Source: Nodosilinea sp. PGN35 (GTDB taxonomy: Bacteria > Cyanobacteriota > Cyanobacteriia > Phormidesmidales > Phormidesmidaceae). From it: a stretch of 48,784 bases of DNA. Numbering within the stretch: position 1 is the first letter of the stretch; the number at the start of each line of letters is the position of its first letter. The notes beneath the pieces are model-generated. The model did not search any database. It was not told the DNA's origin and was given only the letters and a program-made list of their open reading frames with translations. Positions 33,749 to 41,770 of the stretch are shown here, piece after piece. The translations under genes and the position numbers were made by a program. The stretch is from NCBI RefSeq assembly GCF_029109325.1, contig NZ_JAQKQJ010000004.1:1-48784 (forward strand), written 5' to 3'.

Positions 33749-34819
33749 ATGCCCTCCCCCCACCCCGCCACCGACTTCCGCTCCGACACCGTCACCTGGC
33801 CCACCCCCGCCATGGTCGAGGCCATGGCCACCGCCGAACTGGGGGATGACGTCTACGGCGAAGACCCCACCGTCAACGAGCTAGAGGCCCTGGCGGCCAG
33901 CCTGCTGGGCAAGGAGGCGGGGCTGTTTGTCACCAGCGGCACCCAGGGCAACCTGATCGCCGCCCTCACCCACGCCCAGCGCGGCGACGAAGCTATCCTC
34001 GGCGAGGACGCCCACACCTTCTGCTGGGAGGCCGGGGGCATTGCCGTACTGGGCGGCATTACCCCCCGACCCCTACCCACCGACCACCGGGGCCGTATGG
34101 CGATCGATGGCATTGCGGCGGCGATACGAGCCGACAATCCCCACCTGCCCCACAGCCGGTTGATCTTGCTCGAAAACAGCTCCGGCGGCAACAACGGTGC
34201 GGCGATCGAACCCGATTACTTTGCCGCCATCGCCACCCTGGCCCAAAAACATCAGCTCAAGGTGCATTTAGACGGGGCGCGCCTGTTCAACGCCACCACG
34301 GCCTTAACGATTGACCCGACGGCGATTACCGCCCACGTCGATTCGGTGAGCGTGTGCCTCAGCAAGGGGCTGTGTGCCCCGGTGGGGTCGCTGCTGGTGG
34401 GCAGTGAGGCCTTTATTCACCAGGCCCGCCGCCACCGCAAGCTGCTGGGCGGCGGCCTGCGCCAGGCCGGGGGCCTGGCGGCGGCGGGCATTATCGCCCT
34501 CAAGACCATGACCCAGCGCTTGCAGACCGACCACGACCACGCCCAGGCTCTGGCCCAGGGGCTGGCGACTATTCCCGGCGTTGAGATTGACCCGGCGGTG
34601 GTCGAGACCAACATGGTGTTTTTTGACCTGGCTGAGGGGGTGGCGATCGCCCCAGAAGACCTGATTAAAGCGCTCAAGCTAGAGTACGGGCTGCACATCG
34701 GCGGCTACGGCAGTCGCCGCCTGCGGGCCGTCACCCACTACTGGATCGAGCAGCCCCAGGTCGAGCGACTGGTTGAGGCCATTCGCGCCATTCTCGCCAG
34801 GGAGCTAACGCCCGTCTAG
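33749..34819 (+). CDS. ltaE: Low-specificity L-threonine aldolase
   Basis: A 356-residue PLP enzyme of fold type I that splits L-threonine or L-allo-threonine into glycine and acetaldehyde. Segments include DFRSDTVTWPTPAM at the N-terminus, DDVYGEDPTVNELEALAA, LFVTSGTQGNLIA, VHLDGARLFNA with the PLP-contacting Asp, and SVCLSKGLCAPVGS with the Schiff-base lysine near residue 206. Complete in length. The 35 bases before the ATG are an actcccc-type C-rich tract with no ribosome-binding site. Confidence 0.92.
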   Translation: MPSPHPATDFRSDTVTWPTPAMVEAMATAELGDDVYGEDPTVNELEALAASLLGKEAGLFVTSGTQGNLIAALTHAQRGDEAILGEDAHTFCWEAGGIAVLGGITPRPLPTDHRGRMAIDGIAAAIRADNPHLPHSRLILLENSSGGNNGAAIEPDYFAAIATLAQKHQLKVHLDGARLFNATTALTIDPTAITAHVDSVSVCLSKGLCAPVGSLLVGSEAFIHQARRHRKLLGGGLRQAGGLAAAGIIALKTMTQRLQTDHDHAQALAQGLATIPGVEIDPAVVETNMVFFDLAEGVAIAPEDLIKALKLEYGLHIGGYGSRRLRAVTHYWIEQPQVERLVEAIRAILARELTPV

Positions 34820-34824
34820 CTTGG

Positions 34825-35640
34825 TCAGGCTTGGTCACTCGGGTCGGGCAAAAAATTGCTCAGAGTTTGGCTATACCTGGGGTCTTGGGTGCCCAGCAGC
34901 CGATCCCAAAAGGTGAAATAGAGCCCGTAGTGCACGGTGTACTTGAGGTGATGAATCGAGTGGTGGGCCGGGCCAATCACCCACTGCCCCAGCCAGTGGT
35001 GGGGAAACAGGGTCGGCAGGCGGTCTGGCCCCAGATGGTTGAGCACGGCCCACACCGTCATCGTCGTCAGAACGGCAATCATGGTAATGAAGTGCAGCGG
35101 CAGCACAAAGATAATGCCCACCAAAAAGAGCGCCTGCACCACGGCCTCTAGGGGGTCAAAGGCAAAGGAGGTCCAGGGGGTGGGGTAGCGCGATCGGTGG
35201 TGCCCCCGGTGGAGCCAGCCAAACAGCTTGGGGTGATGAAACAGGCGATGGGTAAAGTAAAAGTAGGTATCTTGCAGGATTAAGACCGCCCCATAGCTGA
35301 CCCCCAGGTACCACAGCCCGTACTGTCTGGGGTCGGTGTAGAGGTAGGTAGCCCCCTCGCGGTGAGCGGAGAGCACCAGGGCAGCGGCTAGGGCAAACAC
35401 CAGAGCCGCCAGGGCGGACAGCTGAATATCGTGACGAATGGCCCGCCAGGAGGGGGGGCGATGGCGCAATCGGGGGTTGATAAACAACCGACTGACGGGC
35501 GAATAAAAGAACCAGTAGGTAATTCCTGCCACTACAAAGTAGCGGCAGAGAATGATTCCTAAGAAGGCGAGGCTGTAAAACTCAAAAGAATGTTCGCGCA
35601 AATTGTTTTGGTTCCTTGCTAGGCCCTGGCGGTGCGGCAA
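34825..35640 (-). CDS. Fatty-acid hydroxylase / sterol desaturase family protein
   Basis: An integral membrane di-iron enzyme of about 258-271 residues. The histidine boxes are HRLFHH, HRGHHRS and HHSIHH, in the order of the fatty acid hydroxylase superfamily. About four membrane helices surround them. Substrates in this family include sterols, carotenoids and fatty acids; none can be assigned. There is no ATG near the N-terminus: TTG 35640 gives 271 residues, while TTG 35601, which has an AAGGA element upstream, gives 258. It converges with ltaE, 5 bases apart. Repeat copy F lies upstream. Confidence 0.85.
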   Translation of the reverse strand: MPHRQGLARNQNNLREHSFEFYSLAFLGIILCRYFVVAGITYWFFYSPVSRLFINPRLRHRPPSWRAIRHDIQLSALAALVFALAAALVLSAHREGATYLYTDPRQYGLWYLGVSYGAVLILQDTYFYFTHRLFHHPKLFGWLHRGHHRSRYPTPWTSFAFDPLEAVVQALFLVGIIFVLPLHFITMIAVLTTMTVWAVLNHLGPDRLPTLFPHHWLGQWVIGPAHHSIHHLKYTVHYGLYFTFWDRLLGTQDPRYSQTLSNFLPDPSDQA

Positions 35641-35660
35641 TATCCGTCAGCGCGAAAATT

Positions 35661-35763
35661 ATAGCTATAGTCCCCTGGGTTAGGGCATCCAGAACCGTTT
35701 GAACATTCAAGCGTTTGAACGTTTTGAGGAAAAATGTCTTCACCGGACTGGCCACAGCTATAG
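35661..35763. repeat. CTATAG-type dispersed element, copy F
   Basis: The left end tatagctatagtcccctggg and right end gactggccacagctatag form an imperfect terminal inverted repeat (18 of 30 positions). The core has gtttgaacattcaagcgttt and gaacgttttgag. It sits upstream of the hydroxylase gene, immediately beside the broken universal stress protein gene. Confidence 0.65.
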
Positions 35764-35781
35764 TTACCCCGCTGAAGCAGC

Positions 35782-35969
35782 TTATCCTACAGAATCCTCT
35801 TCAACCACAACCACAGGGAGCAAACTGGTTTCTATCACCGTCTGAGATACCGACCCCACCAGCAGTTGCGCCAGGGGCGATGGCCACGCTTTCCCGCCAC
35901 AATTTCGGCGACGCCGCACTCCTGGGAGACCCGCACAATCGCCTCCGGGACTACCCCCACCGGCTGGTC
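35782..35969 (-). pseudogene. Universal stress protein remnant with frameshift
   Basis: On the minus strand one frame gives PVGVVPEAIVRVSQECG and then AEIVAGKRGH. A second frame continues SPLAQLLVGSVSQTVIE and ends LLPVVVVEEDSVG. Adding one base near 35880 joins them into GKRGHSPLAQLLVGS, an exact G-2X-G-9X-G(S) ATP-binding motif of UspA domains. A single-base deletion therefore broke a real gene. The N-terminal half is unrecognisable; the palindrome at 36013-36036 lies where it should be. An open stretch reading LWRRAWRKTAAPDLVVQEP (near 36120-36180) may be another piece of the same gene. Confidence 0.65.
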
Positions 35970-36012
35970 CCAAACCGATGGCGAATGTCGGCCAGCCGCA
36001 CATAGCGATGGC

Positions 36013-36036
36013 GGTGGGGTGCGATCGCACCCCACC
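36013..36036. repeat. 24-bp perfect palindrome centred on HIP1
   Basis: The two 12-base halves GGTGGGGTGCGA and TCGCACCCCACC are exact complements and read through GCGATCGC. It is flanked by CCCTAC, relating it to the GTAGG palindrome class. Located inside the region of the decayed stress gene. Confidence 0.6.
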
Positions 36037-36193
36037 CCTACTGCCCCAGCAGGATGGCGATTTATCGCCCTCGCCAGCGGCAGGGGTTGGACGACCAAAG
36101 GCAGGGGCGATCGCGATAGGTTCCTGCACAACAAGATCAGGTGCGGCAGTTTTGCGCCAGGCCCTTCGCCAGAGAGCTAAAGAATTGACGGCT

Positions 36194-36766
36194 CTAATCG
36201 TGCTTTAGCCCATAGTTGAGCACAACGATGCCGCAGTCAAAGCGGGTAGACTCTACCAGTTTCAGATCTTGTTTGCTCTCCAGCTCCTGAAAAATGGGCA
36301 TGCCTTGACCAAGGGCCACAGGATTAATGAACAGATGGAACTCATCGATCAGTCTGTTTTTGATGAGAGCCGACACAAAGGAGGCCCCGCCACAGGCGTA
36401 GATATCGCTACCCTGCTGTTGCTTGAGCTGAGTGACGTCCTCCACCAGATCGGCCTTTGCCAAAACAGTGTTGGGCCATTTAGACTCCCCGAGAGTTTTA
36501 GTAAAAACTACCTTGGGGGTATTAGTAAACTTCTGGCCGGCTTCATACTCGGGGTCGTTGGGATTGTCTGCCACAGCCGCCCAGTGGGGAATAAATCCTT
36601 CAGCCAGCCTGCGGCCAAGAACAATGCAGTCGACGGGTTCAAGAATGCGATCGGTATAACGCTTCAATGCATCATCCCAATTCCATGTCATCCAGTCCAT
36701 TTCGCCGTTGGGGCCAGCAATGTAGCCGTCAATCGACAGTTGTATCTGAAGTTTTAAAGTTCGCAT
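36194..36766 (-). CDS. RibD/dihydrofolate-reductase-fold protein
   Basis: A 190-residue member of the RibD C-terminal/DHFR-like family (YwjB/YyaP type). It starts MRTLKLQIQLSIDGYIAGP, continues with CIVLGRRLAEGF, VVFTKTLGESKWPNT, and the NADPH-binding-like SDIYACGGASFVSALIKNRL with the GGA loop. These reductases are usually single-domain NADPH enzymes of unknown substrate. The neighbourhood of small stress and resistance-type proteins suggests detoxification, which is inference. Confidence 0.85.
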   Translation of the reverse strand: MRTLKLQIQLSIDGYIAGPNGEMDWMTWNWDDALKRYTDRILEPVDCIVLGRRLAEGFIPHWAAVADNPNDPEYEAGQKFTNTPKVVFTKTLGESKWPNTVLAKADLVEDVTQLKQQQGSDIYACGGASFVSALIKNRLIDEFHLFINPVALGQGMPIFQELESKQDLKLVESTRFDCGIVVLNYGLKHD

Positions 36767-36821
36767 TTTGATGCTTTTCTGATAATAGTTTGCTGTCGCT
36801 CCAGTTCATCACCGCTGCCGG

Positions 36822-36927
36822 GTCGGGACACTGCACGGCAATGTCCCGACGAATTAAGGTTGGGGCGCTGAACCCAGCTATAAATCAAACGATCAACGCC
36901 TACTGCCGGGCAAATGGTCGTTTGCCC
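36822..36927. terminator. Two hairpins downstream of DUF1579 gene
   Basis: GTCGGGACA (36822-36830) pairs with TGTCCCGAC (36842-36850), and GGGCAAA (36908-36914) with TTTGCCC (36921-36927). They lie downstream of the minus-strand DUF1579 gene (ending 36968) and could end its transcript, though neither has a clear T-run. Confidence 0.35.
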
Positions 36928-36967
36928 CTACCCAAGTTCGCGCCTCAATTCAGCCACACCCTGCGGT

Positions 36968-37498
36968 TTATTCCCGAGCTGGGGCTGAGCTGCGGTAGTA
37001 GTTCGCGGTCATAAACTGCTGCCATTGGCCATCGTTACCCAGGCAAAAGGACGTCAGCACTCGGTGATCGGGGTGCTTGAACTCGATCACATCTTTGTAC
37101 TGGGCCATCTGGCCCTCGTCAGCCATAGACGGGCCTTCAGAATGCAGGGTGAGCATTCGCTCAGCGGCGTCGAGTTCGCCATCGTAGATCCACAGGTGGG
37201 TCATCATCGACCCCATCCAGGTACCGACGAAGCGCTGCTTTTGGGAGCTATAGCCGAGGGTCATGATAGTGGTAGCCATGGTGTGACACATCTCGCCCTG
37301 GCCTTCGGCAACTACCCAGAGATCGCCTACGGATCTGACGCTCTCGGTTCCCGTTGACTTTTCCATGGGTTGATCGGGCTCTACCATGCCTTCAATTTCG
37401 TAGGTCCAATCGCCCACCAGCTGTTGAAGCCACTGGTGCTCTTTTTGGGGCTGCTCGAATGCGGGCGGAGCCTGTTGTACATCAGTTGTAGTGGTCAT
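36968..37498 (-). CDS. DUF1579 family protein
   Basis: 176 residues from ATG 37498 (MTTTTDVQQAPPAFEQPQK), with AAGGAGA at a good distance upstream; a longer in-frame start is rejected. The sequence matches DUF1579: HQWLQQLVGDWTYEIEGMV, GTESVRSVGDLWVVAEGQG, TIMTLGYSSQKQRFVGTWMG and HPDHRVLTSF. The family is predicted to have a lipocalin-like beta-barrel. Often found beside VOC, DHFR-like and SRPBCC proteins, as here; role unknown. Confidence 0.85.
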   Translation of the reverse strand: MTTTTDVQQAPPAFEQPQKEHQWLQQLVGDWTYEIEGMVEPDQPMEKSTGTESVRSVGDLWVVAEGQGEMCHTMATTIMTLGYSSQKQRFVGTWMGSMMTHLWIYDGELDAAERMLTLHSEGPSMADEGQMAQYKDVIEFKHPDHRVLTSFCLGNDGQWQQFMTANYYRSSAPARE

Positions 37499-37933
37499 GA
37501 GCTTTCTCCTTAAGTTATCGATTTTGAGGGGTTGATGTCCGCAGATCGCCATTGGATATGACAGACAAATACCTGGTTTGTGCCGTGGGTTAAAAAGAGG
37601 GATTACACCCCTGTCGAACCGTCTAAAAACTTGATTTTCTGTAGATGCATTTTCGGCCCTGGGCCAACCCGGCGAGGGCCACAGCCCTCTGCCCAGGCCA
37701 GAACGCACCGTTTGCTTCAAGCGAGCAACGCGATGCCACAGGCGTTGCATTACGGGGGCTAGAAAAGTCCGTAGGGTTTAGCCGGAGTCTGCGGGCCGAG
37801 AGTGCAACCTACCTGGTTCACCCGGTGATGGCTGGTAGTACCCACACGCTTAGACGGCGTCAAAGGTTTGCCAGCCAGGGCGCTTTACCCAACTGGTTGA
37901 GGGGCAGCGAGGCCAGCTGATTTTTGATCTCGC
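37499..37933. other. Spacer with no gene recognised
   Basis: 435 bases between two minus-strand genes. It contains short GC-rich palindromes (for example cctgggc...gcccagg, about 37657-37701) but no reading frame with protein-like composition and no RNA gene that I recognise. RNase P, tmRNA and SRP RNA core motifs were looked for by eye and not found. Confidence 0.4.
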
Positions 37934-38335
37934 CTACTCGCAATTGATCATCCAGGGAGTGCCAAATTTATCGACTACCATGCCAAACCGCTGGGCCCAG
38001 AAAGTTTTTTCCAGGGGCATTTGAATGGTGCCGCCTTCGGCTAGGGTAGCAAAGGTTTTCTCAGCCTTGTCTGGGTCAGAAATTTGCAGAGACACCGAGA
38101 AACCTTTGGGTGCATCGTACTGCCCTGGGGGGCAGTCGGATCCCATGATCGCTCCGTCGCCCAGAGTCAGCTGGGTGTGCATAATCTTGTTGGCAAATTC
38201 GGTGGGCACTTCACCCTCGGCGGGGGAACCGGCAAAGGTCATCATTTCGCCTAGCTCTCCCCCTAAAACCTGGTGGTAGAACTTGAAGGCGGCTTCGCAC
38301 TGGCCATCAAACATCAGGTAAGGATTAACTTGCAT
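37934..38335 (-). CDS. PhnB-like VOC family protein
   Basis: A 133-residue protein of the glyoxalase/dioxygenase VOC superfamily, PhnB/YjdN type: VNPYLMFDGQCEAAFKFYHQ, GGELGEMMTFAGSPAEGEVP, IMGSDCPPGQYDAPKG and the C-terminal FWAQRFGMVVDKFGTPWMIN. Such proteins dimerise to form one metal or ligand site. The substrate is unknown. GAGG lies 7 bases upstream of the start. Confidence 0.9.
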   Translation of the reverse strand: MQVNPYLMFDGQCEAAFKFYHQVLGGELGEMMTFAGSPAEGEVPTEFANKIMHTQLTLGDGAIMGSDCPPGQYDAPKGFSVSLQISDPDKAEKTFATLAEGGTIQMPLEKTFWAQRFGMVVDKFGTPWMINCE

Positions 38336-38488
38336 AGGGTTTCCTCAAATAAATGGGTTGCATGAGTTACATCGAACGGACGGGAACATTTAGGAACATT
38401 CCTGGGCCGCTGCCGTGGCGGCGGTGCCGCGCTCACCCCTGGCTCTATCTATTAGTCGAAGGGCGCGAGGCAAAATCGACAGGGCGGC

Positions 38489-38869
38489 TCATATTTTTAG
38501 GGAATTTTGTCCGGGCTCCATAAACCTCAGCTGGTTGCCGTCGGGGTCGGCAATGGTCATCTGCCAAAAGCCCAGGTCGTTGTTGGGGGGAACCGTTACC
38601 GGTACACCTCGTTTGAGGAAGTCCTGATGCCAGGTTTCTACCTCTGGAACGACAAAGTGAACCAGGCCGCCAACCTGGCAGTCGCCTGCATGGGCCGACA
38701 GGTAGAGCCGCATGCGATCGCAGACCACCGCCATAAACACCGGCAAGTGCGGCGCAAAACGGTGTTCCCACTCCAGCTCAAAACCGAGCTGGTCGAGATA
38801 GAACGCTTTGCTGCGCTCGTATTGAGTAATGCGTAGTGCCGGAATCACCCGTTGTTCAGGTAGGGACAT
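38489..38869 (-). CDS. VOC family protein (glyoxalase/bleomycin-resistance type)
   Basis: 126 residues from ATG 38869 (MSLPEQRVIPALRITQYERS). The two beta-alpha-beta-beta-beta modules are visible: ITQYERSKAFYLDQLGFELE and WHQDFLKRGVPVTV, then MTIADPDGNQLRFMEP at the end, which carries the usual metal-ligand Glu. The gene overlaps the 3' end of the GNAT gene by 14 bases, so they form one operon. Resistance protein or small-molecule lyase/dioxygenase is possible. Confidence 0.85.
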   Translation of the reverse strand: MSLPEQRVIPALRITQYERSKAFYLDQLGFELEWEHRFAPHLPVFMAVVCDRMRLYLSAHAGDCQVGGLVHFVVPEVETWHQDFLKRGVPVTVPPNNDLGFWQMTIADPDGNQLRFMEPGQNSLKI

Positions 38870-39425
38870 GGGCAGTGCTCTCCGCTGATGTCGCATTGGT
38901 CCAGGCATTGCGCTCCAGGCGATAGACCGAACAGTCGTCGTCGCCAAAGCGGCGGTGCTCCAAAAATGTAAAACCCAGGCGCTGGTAGAAGCGGTGGGCG
39001 CGGGTGTTGCTGGTCAGCGGGTCAATCAGCACCGCCGTCACCTCGGGGGCGGCAAAGCAGCGGGCCAGGGCCAGCCGCATCATGGCGGTGCCGTAGCCCT
39101 TGCCCAATTCCGTAGGTTCGCCAATCCAGATGTCGATCGCCCGCAGGTTTGCAGGTACATCGCCCCAGTAGTGGCTGTCTTCTTGGGCCGGGTCAATAAT
39201 TTGAATAAACCCAATGGGGCGACCGTCAACCTCGGCGATGAGCTGCTCGCGCCAGGCGGGAGTGCGGGCTAGCTCCACCTCCCAGCCCCAGTCGTCGTTG
39301 GGGTCAGCGGCGACCACCTGGGGCTGCTCGTCCCAGTGGCGCAGGAGGTCAACATCGGCGAGGGTAGCGGGCCGCAGGGCAAGGCTGCTTGACTCGGGCA
39401 TGGTTGTTACCGGCTGATTTAACAT
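38856..39425 (-). CDS. GNAT acetyltransferase (AAC(6')-like)
   Basis: A 189-residue GNAT protein. Family segments are LRPATLADVDLLRHWDEQPQ, GRPIGFIQIIDPAQED, IDIWIGEPTELGKGYGTAMM with the acetyl-CoA pyrophosphate loop (GKGYGT), and TSNTRAHRFYQRLGF. This layout resembles aminoglycoside 6'-N-acetyltransferases of the AacA4 type and their chromosomal relatives. A resistance role is not established; the ancestral substrate may be different. ATG 39425 or 39401 could be the start. Overlaps the VOC gene by 14 bases. Confidence 0.85.
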   Translation of the reverse strand: MLNQPVTTMPESSSLALRPATLADVDLLRHWDEQPQVVAADPNDDWGWEVELARTPAWREQLIAEVDGRPIGFIQIIDPAQEDSHYWGDVPANLRAIDIWIGEPTELGKGYGTAMMRLALARCFAAPEVTAVLIDPLTSNTRAHRFYQRLGFTFLEHRRFGDDDCSVYRLERNAWTNATSAESTAHVPT

Positions 39426-39655
39426 CGGTTAACCGCCCAAACATTGTAGTTCTCTTGTACTATTTTGTGACCAGAAGAAATGAATCTTCAAACCCTTCCC
39501 CAGGCCGGGCGATCGCCACCGCACGCCACCGCTCTAGGCCCCGCCATCCTCAGGTTTCCGCGCCCACCTCAAAACAGATTCTCCGCACGAATTGCACTAG
39601 ATTAGAAGTAGAGGGCCTGCACGACAGGGCCAATTCGCTTAGGTAGTACGTCGCT

Positions 39656-40510
39656 ATGAACTTTTTGGCAAATCTCATCCCCGGTCGGGCCGATGTGGCC
39701 ACCCTACCCAAGCGCAGCCGCCGGGTGCGCGGGGTAGAACTCAAGAGCGAGGCTGAGCTTGAGATCATGCGCGGGGCCGCCCGCATTGTCGCCACGGTAC
39801 TCAAAGAAATCGAGGCCCTGGTGCAGCCGGGCATGACCACCGCCGATCTCGACGCCCACGCCGAAAAGCGCATCCGCGAAATGGGGGCCACCCCCAGCTT
39901 CAAGGGCTACCACGGCTTTCCGGCGTCGATCTGCGCCTGCGTCAACGACCAGGTGGTGCACGGCATTCCCAGCAAGCGCCAGACCATCCGCAAAGGCGAC
40001 CTGCTCAAGGTCGATACCGGGGCCTACTACAACGGCTTCCACGGCGACTCCTGCATCACCATTGCGGTGGGGCAGGTGTCGAAGCAGGCCCAGCAGCTGA
40101 TGGTGGCGGCGGAGGCGGCCCTGTATGCGGGCATTGCCCAGGTGAAGCCGGGGAACACGCTGCTGGACATTGCCGGGGCGATCGAAGACTGCGTGACCAG
40201 CTACGGGTTCACCGTGGTGGAAGATTTCACCGGCCACGGGGTGGGCCGCAACCTGCACGAAGCGCCCTCGGTGTTTAACTTTCGCACCCGGCAGTTGCCC
40301 AATATGAAGCTGCTGCCGGGGATGACCCTGGCGATCGAGCCGATTTTGAACGCGGGGTCGAAGCAGACCCGCACCCTGAAAGATCAGTGGACGGTGGTGA
40401 CGGTGGATCGCAGCCTGTCGGCCCAGTTTGAGCACACGGTGCTGGTCAGCGAGACGGGGTACGAGATTTTGACCGATCGCGCCCAGATTCCCGTGGCGCT
40501 GGCGTCTTAA
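39656..40510 (+). CDS. map: Type I methionine aminopeptidase
   Basis: A 284-residue Map enzyme that removes the initiator methionine from new proteins. The five metal ligands are in [14 protein letters not shown] (two Asp), [10 protein letters not shown] (His), MTLAIEPI (Glu) and FEHTVLV (Glu). The N-terminal extension (about 30 residues with [16 protein letters not shown]) is longer than in the minimal enzyme and basic, as in some cyanobacterial paralogues that may associate with ribosomes. Complete. Confidence 0.95.
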   Translation: MNFLANLIPGRADVATLPKRSRRVRGVELKSEAELEIMRGAARIVATVLKEIEALVQPGMTTADLDAHAEKRIREMGATPSFKGYHGFPASICACVNDQVVHGIPSKRQTIRKGDLLKVDTGAYYNGFHGDSCITIAVGQVSKQAQQLMVAAEAALYAGIAQVKPGNTLLDIAGAIEDCVTSYGFTVVEDFTGHGVGRNLHEAPSVFNFRTRQLPNMKLLPGMTLAIEPILNAGSKQTRTLKDQWTVVTVDRSLSAQFEHTVLVSETGYEILTDRAQIPVALAS

Positions 40511-40536
40511 GAATTTGAGGGAGTTGCTTCCGGCAA

Positions 40537-40569
40537 AGATCCCAGGGTTCTTGAAGAACCCTGGGATCT
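40537..40569. terminator. Strong hairpin after map
   Basis: AGATCCCAGGGTTC (40537-40550) and GAACCCTGGGATCT (40556-40569) form a perfect 14-bp stem around TTGAA, 27 bases after the map stop. There is no T-run; it may stop transcription from both sides between convergent map and the TIR-GUN4 gene. Confidence 0.65.
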
Positions 40570-40638
40570 GGCTCACCCATGAGGAGAAGGTCAGCAATAA
40601 TTCTTCCGGATCGGACTGAATCGCTTACCCACTACAGT

Positions 40639-41637
40639 TCACAAGTCTCGACGCGAGAGAAGACACAACCACATCCCCTCCCAACCCCCCACCACCAAAA
40701 CCGAATACCCACCCAAAGGAAATTCTCCATTGGGAGATAAAGGGGGGTTCGCCTGGAGGTCGTAGTAGTTCAGATATTTGCCGCCTTTGCGCCAGCCGAC
40801 GCGATCGCAAAACTTGTACCAAATCCTATCACCCGGATATTCCCCGTCAAGCTTGGCCCCGCATTCCACGTAGATTTTCTTCTGCACGCTAAAGCCAAAC
40901 TTGCCCCGGCTATACTTCACCCACAAGCGGTCAATGGTTCGCAAGTCTGTGCAGGGGAAATTCAGGAGTTCATTGCTGGTGAACCACTGGCCCGATTTTT
41001 TGCCCACGGCACGAATCATCACCTCGTAGGTTTCCTGGTCAGCGGTGCGCCAGTCCTGGGCCTTTAGCAGGTCGCACAGGCGGGTGTAGTCCATGCCCTT
41101 TTCGCTGCTGAGGTCATCCTCTGCGGCGGTGGAAGTCGAGGTTGGCGTAGGTGACGAGGTGGGAATGGTGGGCGGTGCCCACCCTACGGGCTGAGGCGTG
41201 AGTGGTTCAAAACTATTGGCTGTAACCTCCTGAAGCGTAGTGGAATCGGCCGTGGCAGCGAGGGCGGGGAAATAGGGGCGCAAATCATTGAAGAACCGAG
41301 CATGGGGGATATTCCTTTGCCGAACATCAACAGCCTGGTAAGACTCCACCTCAAACCAGAGATCTCCCTCCAGCCAAAGGGGGAATATAGGTTTTTTCAG
41401 TCTAATAGCGCGGGCCAGTTCATTATTTACCCAGGTGGATTCCCTCGAGCGTGGCGACATGACCAAGACAAACGCCAGACAAGCGTCCAAGTGTCTTTGT
41501 ATTTCCCTAGGCCACTCGCTGCCGTAGTTAATGCGGCTATCGAGCCAGACGGGCAGGCGGTGGGACTCTAGCGCCTGGGCCAGCAGGGTGACGTACTCCT
41601 GGTCTTGGCGGCTGTAGCTGATGAAAATGTGGCTCAT
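40639..41637 (-). CDS. TIR-GUN4 fusion protein
   Basis: A 332-residue two-domain protein. Residues 1-125 are a TIR domain: IFISYSRQDQEYV, a PVWLDSR strand, GSEWPREIQRHL and STWVNNELARAI. Glu73 sits where catalytic Glu lies in NADase TIRs, so NAD-cleaving activity is possible. A Thr/Pro/Ser linker (about 130-180) contains VGWAPPT, encoded by a palindromic repeat. Residues 183-309 match GUN4, the tetrapyrrole-binding domain that stimulates Mg-chelatase (DYTRLCDLLKAQDW, FPCTDLRTIDRLWVKYS, IWYKFCDRVGWRKGG). The tail is hydrophobic (GGYSVLVVGGWEGMW). Known GUN4 fusions include kinases and other signalling domains. A tetrapyrrole-sensing TIR enzyme is the inference; no partner gene is obvious other than Uma2 upstream. 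Confidence 0.85.
   Translation of the reverse strand: MSHIFISYSRQDQEYVTLLAQALESHRLPVWLDSRINYGSEWPREIQRHLDACLAFVLVMSPRSRESTWVNNELARAIRLKKPIFPLWLEGDLWFEVESYQAVDVRQRNIPHARFFNDLRPYFPALAATADSTTLQEVTANSFEPLTPQPVGWAPPTIPTSSPTPTSTSTAAEDDLSSEKGMDYTRLCDLLKAQDWRTADQETYEVMIRAVGKKSGQWFTSNELLNFPCTDLRTIDRLWVKYSRGKFGFSVQKKIYVECGAKLDGEYPGDRIWYKFCDRVGWRKGGKYLNYYDLQANPPLSPNGEFPLGGYSVLVVGGWEGMWLCLLSRRDL
41167..41187. repeat. GGTGGGC palindrome within the TIR-GUN4 linker
   Basis: GGTGGGC (41167-41173) and GCCCACC (41177-41183) pair around GGT, followed by CTAC. On the coding (minus) strand the unit is translated as VGWAPPT within the linker. It belongs to the GTAGG palindrome class and seems to have inserted in frame. 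Confidence 0.65.
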
Positions 41638-41734
41638 TCAAACTGGAAGGGTGCTGGCCAGCCGCGATCGCCCGTGCGGCCTGGGTCAGCCCCATGATAA
41701 CCCGCTCTCCAGCGGTGCCCCTCCCTGGGTGCGG

Positions 41735-41770
41735 AATTCAAAACTCAAAACTTAAAACTCAAAACTCAAA
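41735..41770. repeat. AAAACTC heptamer array
   Basis: Five consecutive heptamers of AACTCAA/AACTTAA type end at the stop codon of the Uma2 gene. The same heptamer forms both arms of the inverted repeat at 20575-20660. Confidence 0.7.

Noticed and set aside
37570..37920. Possible structured RNA in the DUF1579-VOC spacer
   Set aside because: GC-rich palindromes are present, but none of the conserved cores of RNase P RNA, tmRNA or SRP RNA was seen.
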